Source of the DNA: Acidobacteriota bacterium
Lineage (GTDB): Bacteria > Acidobacteriota > Vicinamibacteria > Vicinamibacterales > 2-12-FULL-66-21
DNA: 44,823 bases
Reading direction: 5' to 3'
Assembly (NCBI GenBank): GCA_003223835.1
Contig: QHWR01000120.1
Coordinates: 1-44,823, forward strand
Shown here: piece after piece, positions 25,781 through 33,205 of the stretch
Position numbering within the stretch: position 1 is the stretch's first letter
How the letters are laid out: each line of letters opens with the position of its first letter
Position numbers and translations under genes: made by a program
Notes under the pieces: generated by a model
What the model saw: the letters and a program-made list of their open reading frames with translations, nothing else
What the model was told of the DNA's origin: nothing
Databases searched by the model: none

Positions 25781-26900
25781 GGCGGCGATCGTCGGCTGCG
25801 GCAAGATCGCGGACGCGCATGCGTCTCAGATCCGCCGCATCAAGGGATCCGAGATCGTCGGCGTATGCGATCGCGAGCCGTTGATGGCGAAGCAGCTGTG
25901 CGAACGGTTTTCAGTCGCGCGCTCCTTCAGCGACGTCGACGACCTGCTCGACAGCGCGCATCCCGACGTCGTGCACATCACGACGCCGCCCGCCAGTCAC
26001 TTCGACATCGCGCGGGCCTGCCTCGATCGCGGCTGTCACGTCTACATCGAGAAACCGTTCACCATCCGGGCCGGCGAGGCCGAGGCGCTCGTGGCGCTCG
26101 CCGCCAGCAACGATCTGAAGCTGACGGCAGGACACGACGATCAGTTCAGTCACGTCGCGAGACGAATGCGGGCGCTCGTCCGGAGCGGATATCTGGGCGG
26201 TCCCGCGCTGCACGTCGAGAGCACGTATTGCTACGATCTTTCGGAGCCCGGCTACGCACGCGCCCTCCTCGGCGATCGCCAGCATTGGGTCCGGCGGCTG
26301 CCGGGCGGCTTGCTCCAGAACGTCATCAGCCACGGCATCGCGCGGATTGCGGAGTTCTTCACGACCGACGCGCCGCAGGTGATCGCGCACGGGTTCGTCA
26401 GCCCTCCTCTGCGACGAATGGGCGAGCGGAAGATCGTCGACGAGCTTCGGGTGATTGTTTCCGAAGAGGATCGGCTGACCGCCTATTTCACGTTCTCCTC
26501 GCAGATGCGGCCGTCGGTGCACGAGCTGCGCGTCTACGGCCCCAGGAACGGATTGCTGCTCGATCAGGACCACGAGATCCTGCTTCGCCTGCGCGGCCGT
26601 CGATTCAAGAGCTACGGCGAGAAATTCTTCCCGCCGCTGCTCTTTGCCCGGCAGCATCTGAGCAACCTGGTCACGAACGCGAAGACCTTCCTCGCCCGCG
26701 ACTTCCACATGAAGTCGGGGATGAAGTACCTGATCGAAGCCTTCTATCAATCGATTCTGCACGGGACTGCCGTTCCAATCCCGTACGCCGAGATCCTGAG
26801 GACCGCCAGGATCATGGACGCGATCTTCGACCAGCTCGGCGACGCCACGATTCACCGGCCGGTCTTCACCAGGGAGCGACGCGCTTATGGACACGTGTGA
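25773..26900 (+). CDS. Gfo/Idh/MocA-family oxidoreductase (intact, third in window)
   Basis: A 375-residue NAD(P)-dependent sugar dehydrogenase. AAIVGCGKIADAHASQI forms the nucleotide site, HITTPPASHFDIA is the second strand-turn, and YIEKPFTI holds the active-site Lys. GGLLQNVISHGIARIAEFF supplies the usual His. The C-terminal third (FKSYGEKFFPPLLFARQHLSNLV onward) is longer than in the first Gfo of the window, suggesting a distinct subfamily. It overlaps the SDR gene upstream and the FAD oxidoreductase downstream (14 bases). It may oxidise a sugar ring carbon prior to amination. No aminotransferase is visible. Confidence 0.88.
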   Translation: MLRAAIVGCGKIADAHASQIRRIKGSEIVGVCDREPLMAKQLCERFSVARSFSDVDDLLDSAHPDVVHITTPPASHFDIARACLDRGCHVYIEKPFTIRAGEAEALVALAASNDLKLTAGHDDQFSHVARRMRALVRSGYLGGPALHVESTYCYDLSEPGYARALLGDRQHWVRRLPGGLLQNVISHGIARIAEFFTTDAPQVIAHGFVSPPLRRMGERKIVDELRVIVSEEDRLTAYFTFSSQMRPSVHELRVYGPRNGLLLDQDHEILLRLRGRRFKSYGEKFFPPLLFARQHLSNLVTNAKTFLARDFHMKSGMKYLIEAFYQSILHGTAVPIPYAEILRTARIMDAIFDQLGDATIHRPVFTRERRAYGHV

Positions 26901-28104
26901 TGTCGCGATCGTCGGCGCAGGTCCGTACGGGCTTGCGGCCGCCTCGCATCTCCAGCATGTCAAAGGGCTCGACGTCAGACTCTTCGGCCGGCCCATGACG
27001 TTCTGGGAGCGCCACATGCCCGAGGCGATGTTTCTTCGATCGCCCTGGGTGGCGTCCAGCATCGCGGACCCGAACAGACGCTTCAGCCTCGACGTGTACC
27101 GCACGGCGTACGGACTCGACGCGCTCGATTATCCCGTGCCGGTCCGCGACTTCATCCGGTACGGACGCTGGGTCCACGAACACCTCACCGTCGCCGCGGA
27201 ACCGTCTCAGGTCACGCGCCTCGATCTCGATCGCGGCCGTTACCGGCTTCTGCTCGACACCGGAGATGCAGTGGTCGCACGGCGCGTCATCGTCGCCGGC
27301 GGCATTCAGCCGTTTGCCTATCGTCCCGACATGTTCCGCGATCTCCCTGCCGCGCTCGTCACGCACACCTCCGAGCAGCGCGAGTTCACGCGATTCAAGG
27401 ACAAGAACGTGCTCGTCATCGGCGCGGGGCAGAGCGCGCTCGAAGCGGCCGGTTTCATGCGAGCCGCCGGCGCCGACGTCGAGGTCTTGATTCGCAATCC
27501 CACGGTGCACTGGCTCGGGAAGAAACGGCAATGGCTGCACGCGCCGCAGATTCGCTGGATGCTGTACGGCCGCGGCGACATCGGACCCGCCGGCGTGAGC
27601 CTGATCGTGCAGTATCCGAATCTCTTCCGCCGATTGCCGCGACGGCTTCAGGACTGGTGGGGCCCGCGGGCGGTCCGCCCCGCCGTCTTCGACAATCTGA
27701 TGGCCAGCACGGACCTGCGGATCCGCGGCGAGCGATTCCCCGTGCGCGCGGAGGTCGCGGGCGAGCGCGTCCGCGTGCATCTGAATGACGGCACGGATCG
27801 TCCCGTCGATCACGTCGTCCTCGGAACCGGCTATCGGATCGACGTCGCGCGCTACCCGTTCATGTCGCCGTCAATCCTCGATCGCGTACGTCGGGTCAAC
27901 GGATACCCGCTCCTCGACGCGGGGCTCGAGACGACGTCACCGGGGCTGCACGTCATCGGCGCGCCGGCGGCGTGGAGTTTCGGGCCGCTCATGCGCTTCG
28001 TGGCCGGGACCGAGTTCGCCGGTCCGGCGCTCGTCCGGCGCGTTCGGCGCGATGCGAAGCGCGCGTCCGTCGCCACGGGCGCGCTCGAGACGTCTCCGGC
28101 GTGA
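26887..28104 (+). CDS. FAD/NAD(P)-binding oxidoreductase (monooxygenase-like)
   Basis: A 405-residue flavoprotein of the NAD(P)-binding/L-lysine-monooxygenase-like type. The FAD site is AIVGAGPYGLAAASHL at residue 7. A second dinucleotide motif, VLVIGAGQSALEAAGF, lies near residue 178, and the late VVLGTGYRIDV is the family ATG-like box. Length and order fit flavin N- or Baeyer-Villiger-type monooxygenases and thioredoxin-reductase-like enzymes. The substrate is unknown; in this locus it could hydroxylate or oxidise an amine-bearing group. It ends the tightly overlapping part of the operon; a 97-base repeat-rich spacer follows. Confidence 0.83.
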   Translation: MDTCDVAIVGAGPYGLAAASHLQHVKGLDVRLFGRPMTFWERHMPEAMFLRSPWVASSIADPNRRFSLDVYRTAYGLDALDYPVPVRDFIRYGRWVHEHLTVAAEPSQVTRLDLDRGRYRLLLDTGDAVVARRVIVAGGIQPFAYRPDMFRDLPAALVTHTSEQREFTRFKDKNVLVIGAGQSALEAAGFMRAAGADVEVLIRNPTVHWLGKKRQWLHAPQIRWMLYGRGDIGPAGVSLIVQYPNLFRRLPRRLQDWWGPRAVRPAVFDNLMASTDLRIRGERFPVRAEVAGERVRVHLNDGTDRPVDHVVLGTGYRIDVARYPFMSPSILDRVRRVNGYPLLDAGLETTSPGLHVIGAPAAWSFGPLMRFVAGTEFAGPALVRRVRRDAKRASVATGALETSPA

Positions 28105-28108
28105 ACTC

Positions 28109-28189
28109 GCCACGGATAACACGGGCCGGGATGCCACGGAACACACAGACCGAAACCCCGGCCACGGATTACACGGAATACACGGACCG
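28109..28189. repeat. CACGGA-type degenerate direct repeats in an intergenic spacer
   Basis: The spacer between the FAD oxidoreductase and the ATP-grasp gene carries repeated cores of the form CCACGGATAACACGG, CCACGGAACACAC, CCACGGATTACACGG and AATACACGGA. The unit ACACGGA recurs about every 10-12 bases, close to one DNA helical turn, and the block is less GC-rich than its surroundings. From memory, similar ACACGGAT strings are scattered in intergenic spaces of Acidobacteria, Planctomycetes and other phyla, with unknown role. The spacer has no obvious terminator stem. Confidence 0.7.
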
Positions 28190-28201
28190 GAATTCCTGGA
28201 A

Positions 28202-29413
28202 ATGCTGATGCCCGCACGGTTCGAGGACAACCAGAAGACGTCCGGAATACGACCGACGGGAGCCGTCGTCGTCGGAGGGGACTACCAGGGGCTCGGGATC
28301 GTTCGCAGTCTCGGGCGTCAGGGCGTGCCCGTGTGCGTCGTCGACGACGAGTGCTCGATCGCGCGGTACTCGCGCTACGCCACGCACGCGATCCGGACGT
28401 CGAGCCTGCGCGACGAGCGGCAGACCGTTGACATCCTGCTCGACGTCGGCCGGCGTCTCGGGCTGCAGGGATGGGTGTTGTATCCGACGCGAGACGAAAC
28501 CGTGGCGGCGTTTGCGAGGTACCGGCCGCTGCTCACCGAGCTGTTCCGCGTGCCGACGCCGGCGTGGAACACGATCCAGTGGCTCTGGGACAAGCGGAAT
28601 ACGTACAGTCTCGCCGGCCAGCTGGGGATTCCGACGCCACGAACGTTCTGGCCACGTACTGTCGAGGAGTTGGATCGGCTCGCGTTCGAGGCGCCGGTCG
28701 CCATCAAGCCCGCCATCAAGGAGCACTTCATTTACGCGACGAAGGCCAAGGCGTGGAGAGCGAACACGCCGGCCGAGCGCCGCGATCTCTTTCAGCGTGC
28801 CGCCGCCTACGTCGAACCCGGCGAAGTGATGATCCAGGATCTCATTCCGGGAAACGGCGACAGCCAGTTCGCGTACTCCGCGTTTTTCAAGAATGGCCAC
28901 GCGATCGGAAGCATGGTCGCTCGACGCACCCGCCAGCATCCGCCGGAGTTCGGCCGCGCCAGCACGTTCGTGGAGACGATCGAGCTGCCGATCCTCGAAA
29001 CGCTGTCGCACCGGTTTCTGCGCGCGATCGACTACTACGGTCTCGTCGAGCTGGAATACAAATTCGACGCGCGCGACGGCCAGTACAAGTTGCTCGACGT
29101 CAACGGCCGCACCTGGGGTTATCACACGTTGGGGGCGCGCGCCGGCGTCGACTTTCCGTACCTGCTGTACGCGGATCAAATCGGCGAAACGCTCGAGGCG
29201 CGGCGCGGACGCGCGGGAATCCGATGGATCCGGCTCGCGACGGACGTGCCGACCGCGATTGTCGAAATGATCGGCGGCCGTCTGGGCTGGCGGGAGTACA
29301 TCCGGTCGCTGACGAACGTTCACGTCGAAGCCGTCTTCAAGCGCGGCGACCTTCTTCCGGGACTCATGGAACTGGCGCTCATTCCCTACCTCTCGCTCAA
29401 GCGAGGCTTCTGA
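28202..29413 (+). CDS. ATP-grasp ligase-like protein (carboxylate-amine ligase type)
   Basis: A 403-residue ATP-grasp enzyme. The N-terminal pre-ATP-grasp domain begins AVVVGGDYQGLGIVRSL. The ATP-grasp core shows PVAIKPAIKEHF (the phosphate-binding Lys strand), VMIQDLIPGNGDSQF, RRTRQHPPEFG, YYGLVELEYKFD and KLLDVNGRTWGYH with the metal-binding acidic and Asn residues. Such enzymes join a carboxylate to an amine through an acyl phosphate. The following gene has a homologous C-terminal domain, so this is half of a tandem pair. ATG 28202 or 28208 could be the start. Substrate unknown; amide-linked decoration of a uronic acid is one guess. Confidence 0.85.
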   Translation: MLMPARFEDNQKTSGIRPTGAVVVGGDYQGLGIVRSLGRQGVPVCVVDDECSIARYSRYATHAIRTSSLRDERQTVDILLDVGRRLGLQGWVLYPTRDETVAAFARYRPLLTELFRVPTPAWNTIQWLWDKRNTYSLAGQLGIPTPRTFWPRTVEELDRLAFEAPVAIKPAIKEHFIYATKAKAWRANTPAERRDLFQRAAAYVEPGEVMIQDLIPGNGDSQFAYSAFFKNGHAIGSMVARRTRQHPPEFGRASTFVETIELPILETLSHRFLRAIDYYGLVELEYKFDARDGQYKLLDVNGRTWGYHTLGARAGVDFPYLLYADQIGETLEARRGRAGIRWIRLATDVPTAIVEMIGGRLGWREYIRSLTNVHVEAVFKRGDLLPGLMELALIPYLSLKRGF

Positions 29414-29416
29414 TTC

Positions 29417-31480
29417 ATGGGGCTCTCTCTGGCCATCGGCGTCGCGCTCGCGCTGCTCACGGCGGTGCCGCTCGCGTGGAAATGGCAGCTTGGCATCTTC
29501 CGGACGTGTCTGGTGGTCGCCGTCCTCGGAGCGATCAGCGGCGTTGCCGTGACGGCGGCGGGATCCGTCGTGCCGCTCGGCGCCACGGTATCGGCGGCGC
29601 TCATCTGGCTGCTGACGATCGCCGCCGCGTGCTCGCTCCTGGCGTACCGCTTCTATCGCGATCCCGATCGAACGCCGCCACGGCGAAGCGACGCGATCGT
29701 CAGCCCCGCCGACGGCGCCGTCGTGTACGTCCGGCGGTCGCGCGCAGGCGCGCTGCCGGTCTCCGACAAGCAGGGCCGCGCGTACACGCTGACCGAGCTG
29801 ACGCGAACGCCGCTCGAAGCCGACGACGCGATCGTCATCGGAATCGGGATGAACTTCGCCGACGTCCACGTCAACCGGGCGCCGATCGAGGGGCGCGTGG
29901 TGTGCCGCCGCCATTTCCACGGTCTCTTTGGCTCGCTGAGAAATCCGGAAATGGTGTTCGAGAACGAGCGCGCCACGACGGTGATCGAAGGTCAGGGGTT
30001 CCAGGTGGCGGTCGTGCAAATCGCGTCACGGCTCGTCCGCCAGATTGTTCTTTACGTGCGCGAAGGGCAGGGCATCGCGCTCGGGCAGCGGTTGGGCGCC
30101 ATCCGGTTCGGCTCGCAGGTCGATCTCGTTCTGCCCGTGCGTCCCGGCCTGCGGATCACCACGCAGGTCGGGGAGCGGCTGCGCGCCGGCGAGTCGGTCG
30201 TCGGCGTGCTGGAGCAGCCGCGCACGCCGATCGCGCACGTCGCGAGCGGCGGGTCGTCGCAGTCCGAAGGGGCGCTCGTGATCGGCGAACATGTCCGGGG
30301 GCTCGCGCTCGTTCGAAGCCTCGGGCGCCGGGGGATTCGGGTGTGGACGCTCGAGCCGCCCGGCCAGGCGATGGCTTCCCGCTCGCGATACAGCCGTCGA
30401 ACCCTTCCGTGGCCCGAGGGCGGCGAGCGCGAACAACTCGATTACCTGTTCGGCCTGGCGGCACGTCATCAGCTCGAGGGATGGGCGCTCTTTCCCGCGA
30501 GCGACGAAACGACCGCGCTTTGTTCGCGGCATCACGCGGCGCTGTCCGCGGTGTTCCGCATGACGGTCCCGCCCTGGGAGTCGATGGCATGGGCGTACGA
30601 CAAACGCCTCACCCATCGGCGCGCCAGCGAAGTCGGCGTCGCGCACCCCAAAACGTTTTGCGTGGCGACGTCCGAGGAGCTGTTCAGGCTTCCTTGTGCG
30701 TTTCCGGTCGTCCTCAAGCCGGCGTACAAGCGCGAGGAGAACCGATTCACGCGCGACAGGGCCTGGCGCGCGAACGACCGCGCCGCGCTGATCGCGCGTT
30801 TCGAAGAGGCCTGCACCTGCGTGGCGCCGGACGTCGTCATGATTCAGGAGTTGATCCCCGGCGACGGCCGCACGCAGTTCTCGTACGCGGCGTTGTGCGT
30901 CGACGGCCACCCGATCGCGTCGCTGACCGCGCGGCGCACGCGCCAGTATCCGGTGGAGTTCGGCCATTCGAGCTCGTTCGTCGAGACCGTCGCGCAGCCT
31001 GCCGTCGAGCACGCCGCGCGCCGGCTGCTGGAGGGGAGCCGCTATACGGGTCTCGTCGAAGTCGAATTCAAGTACGACGTCCGCGATCGACGGTTCAAGC
31101 TGCTCGACGTCAACCCTCGGGTCTGGACCTGGCACGCGATCGGGCGCCGCGCCGGCGTCGATTTTCCGTATCTGTTGTGGCGAACGATTCACGGCGCGCG
31201 GATTCCGGAAGTGCGCGGATGCTCCGGGGTGCGGTGGGTCCGGATGAGCACGGATGCCCTGGCCGCATGCACCGCCCTCGTCCGAGGCGAGCTGTCGCTG
31301 TCCACGTACCTCCGCTCGCTGGCGCCGCCGATCGAGCTTGCCACCTTTGCGTTCGACGATCCGCTGCCGGGAGTACTGAGCGTCCCGCATGCGGTGTCGT
31401 CGAGGTTGAAGCAAATCTTCGGGGCCGCCGGCGATCCTGTGCCGGCGCCCATCGAACGCTCGCTGCAGAAACCCGCCTGA
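29417..31480 (+). CDS. Fusion: phosphatidylserine decarboxylase-like domain plus ATP-grasp domain
   Basis: A 687-residue two-part protein. Residues 1-80 hold about three hydrophobic helices. Residues 80-265 are phosphatidylserine-decarboxylase-like: YRFYRDPDR, SPADGAVV, MNFADVHVNRAPIEG (Asp149, His151), NPEMVFENERAT, and IRFGSQVDLVLP, where Gly232-Ser233 is the expected self-cleavage site that makes the pyruvoyl group. Typical short PSDs have FGSRVD, so Gln replaces Arg. A Gly/Ser linker leads to a full ATP-grasp half (286-687) homologous to the preceding gene, with VVLKPAYKREENRF, MIQELIPGDGRTQF, ARRTRQYPVEFG and LLDVNPRVWTWH. If self-cleaved, the alpha chain would carry the ATP-grasp part. 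I know of no described function for this combination. Confidence 0.85.
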   Translation: MGLSLAIGVALALLTAVPLAWKWQLGIFRTCLVVAVLGAISGVAVTAAGSVVPLGATVSAALIWLLTIAAACSLLAYRFYRDPDRTPPRRSDAIVSPADGAVVYVRRSRAGALPVSDKQGRAYTLTELTRTPLEADDAIVIGIGMNFADVHVNRAPIEGRVVCRRHFHGLFGSLRNPEMVFENERATTVIEGQGFQVAVVQIASRLVRQIVLYVREGQGIALGQRLGAIRFGSQVDLVLPVRPGLRITTQVGERLRAGESVVGVLEQPRTPIAHVASGGSSQSEGALVIGEHVRGLALVRSLGRRGIRVWTLEPPGQAMASRSRYSRRTLPWPEGGEREQLDYLFGLAARHQLEGWALFPASDETTALCSRHHAALSAVFRMTVPPWESMAWAYDKRLTHRRASEVGVAHPKTFCVATSEELFRLPCAFPVVLKPAYKREENRFTRDRAWRANDRAALIARFEEACTCVAPDVVMIQELIPGDGRTQFSYAALCVDGHPIASLTARRTRQYPVEFGHSSSFVETVAQPAVEHAARRLLEGSRYTGLVEVEFKYDVRDRRFKLLDVNPRVWTWHAIGRRAGVDFPYLLWRTIHGARIPEVRGCSGVRWVRMSTDALAACTALVRGELSLSTYLRSLAPPIELATFAFDDPLPGVLSVPHAVSSRLKQIFGAAGDPVPAPIERSLQKPA

Positions 31481-31481
31481 G

Positions 31482-32264
31482 ATGCGCACCATGCCCGGAT
31501 GCCTGATCGTCAACGCCGACGACTGGGGCCGGAATATCGAAACGACGGACCGGATTGCCGAGTGCGCCGTCGCCGGCGGCGTGTCGGCTGTGAGCGCGAT
31601 GGTCTTCATGGCGGATTCCGAACGCGCCGCGGCCATTGCACGCGAACGTGGCATCGAGGCGGGTCTTCACCTGAATTTCACGACGCCGTTCACGGCGACC
31701 GGCCTGTCCGCCGACCTTGTCCGTTGTCAGCAGGTCGTCGGCCGCTCGCTCCGGCGTCATCGGCTCGCGCCGTTCGTCTTTCATCCAGGGCTGATGCGAT
31801 CGTTCGAATACCTCGTCGCGGCGCAGCGCGACGAGTTCCGCCGTCTGTACGGAGCATATCCGCGCCGTCTCGACGGCCATCATCACATGCACCTCTGCGC
31901 GAACGTGCTGCTCGGGCGGTTGATGCCCGCCGGAACGTTCGTACGACGGAACTTCTGCTTCGACGCCGGCGAGAAGAGCCTGGTCAACCGCGTGTATCGG
32001 CGCTCGGTGGATCGCGTCCTCGCGCGCCGGCACCGGCTCACCGATCTGTTCTTTTCATTGGCGCCGCTCGATCCGCCGTCGCGCATCGAGCGGATCTGCT
32101 CGCTCGCGTCGCGCCTCGTCGTCGAGCTGGAGACGCATCCCGTCGAGCGGGACGAGTACCGATTTCTCCGTGGCGGCGAGCTGCTCCGCTATCTCGGTGG
32201 CAGCCGCATCGTGCCCCCCTCGGCGATCCATCCGCAAGAGCCGCTCACGCTGGCCGCGTCATGA
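31482..32264 (+). CDS. ChbG/HpnK-family (YdjC-like) deacetylase
   Basis: A 260-residue carbohydrate deacetylase of the ChbG/HpnK family, which removes acetyl groups from N-acetyl sugars using a metal ion. Motifs are LIVNADDWG (Asp13, Asp14), EAGLHLNF (His63) and RRLDGHHHMHL (Asp131, His133 to His137). FSLAPLDPP and VELETHPVERDEY are late family features, giving the usual His. There is no signal peptide, so it should act on cytoplasmic precursors. HpnK in hopanoid pathways is the best-known relative, but here the context is polysaccharide. It starts 1 base after the fusion protein's stop. Confidence 0.9.
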   Translation: MRTMPGCLIVNADDWGRNIETTDRIAECAVAGGVSAVSAMVFMADSERAAAIARERGIEAGLHLNFTTPFTATGLSADLVRCQQVVGRSLRRHRLAPFVFHPGLMRSFEYLVAAQRDEFRRLYGAYPRRLDGHHHMHLCANVLLGRLMPAGTFVRRNFCFDAGEKSLVNRVYRRSVDRVLARRHRLTDLFFSLAPLDPPSRIERICSLASRLVVELETHPVERDEYRFLRGGELLRYLGGSRIVPPSAIHPQEPLTLAAS

Positions 32265-33190
32265 CACACAGCAGGAAAGAAATCGACATCGGCGGCAAGC
32301 TGACCCACGTTGACGTCATCACGGCCGCCGGCACCGACGTGATCGTGAGAGGGACCGCGATCAAGGTGGCCAGGACCGAAGGTGACGGCTACGAGGCTAT
32401 CGAGGATCCGGCGTCGTTGATCGACGAGCTACGCCGTCCGCGCGGCACGCCCGATATTTTCACGTTTGCCGAAGTCAATCCGGACGCGGGGCGGCGGCAC
32501 CCGTATCCGCTCGAATGGGAAAGCATCGCCGCGCTGCCGATCTCGACCTTCGATCACTGGTGGCACAAGCAGATTCCGCAGGAAACCCGCACCGGCGTGA
32601 GGAAGGCCGAGAAGAAGGGCGTGACCGTCCGGGTCGTGGAGTACACGGACGACCTCGTGAAAGGCATTCAGCGCATCTACGACGAATCCCCCGTCCGTCA
32701 GGGGAAGCCCTTCTGGCACTACGGCAGGGATTTCGACACGCTGAAAAAGATCCACGCGACCTTTCTCGAGTCGAGCGATTTCATCGGCGCCTACGACGAG
32801 GGGGAGCTCGTCGGATTCATGAAGCTGGTGTACTCCAAATATTGTGCCGGGACGATGAACATTCTCGCCAGGATCGATCGTCGCGACAAGCGAATCATGA
32901 ATGCGCTCGTTGCGAAAGCCGTTGACGTCTGCGCGGCCAGGCGGGTCCCGTATCTCACGTATTGCATGTGGAGCACGGGCGGCCTCGGCGAATTCAAGAC
33001 CAGGAACGGCTTCCAAAAAGTCGATCTGCCTCGGTACTACGTCCCCTTGACGCGGACAGGCAGGATCGCGGTCGCGCTGAAGCTGCATCGGGGCCTTCGA
33101 GGCATGCTGCCGCCGGCCGTGAAAGATCATCTCGTGCACCTGCGATCGAAGTGGTACTCGGTCAGGTCGCTGGCGCTGAAGCACTCCTGA
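32261..33190 (+). CDS. GNAT/FemAB-like acyltransferase-type protein
   Basis: A 309-residue cytoplasmic protein that I do not recognise as a named family. Its central region has GNAT-like features: SDFIGAYDEGELVGFMKLVYSKYCAG, MNILARIDRRDKRIMNALVAKAVD and YLTYCMWSTGGLGEFKTRNGFQKVDLPRYYVPL, the typical end of an acyl-CoA N-acyltransferase fold. A long N-terminal segment (residues 1-110) precedes it. In this locus it may acylate an amino group freed by the ChbG-type deacetylase whose stop its ATG overlaps. That is inference. FemAB-like peptidyl transfer is an alternative. Confidence 0.65.
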   Translation: MTHSRKEIDIGGKLTHVDVITAAGTDVIVRGTAIKVARTEGDGYEAIEDPASLIDELRRPRGTPDIFTFAEVNPDAGRRHPYPLEWESIAALPISTFDHWWHKQIPQETRTGVRKAEKKGVTVRVVEYTDDLVKGIQRIYDESPVRQGKPFWHYGRDFDTLKKIHATFLESSDFIGAYDEGELVGFMKLVYSKYCAGTMNILARIDRRDKRIMNALVAKAVDVCAARRVPYLTYCMWSTGGLGEFKTRNGFQKVDLPRYYVPLTRTGRIAVALKLHRGLRGMLPPAVKDHLVHLRSKWYSVRSLALKHS

Positions 33191-33205
33191 AATACCAGAA
33201 CGAAC

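Noticed and set aside
28471-31506. 1011-codon plus-strand open frame
   Set aside because: It is an out-of-frame shadow of the two ATP-grasp genes; its translation is Arg-rich low complexity, while the other frame carries clear domains.
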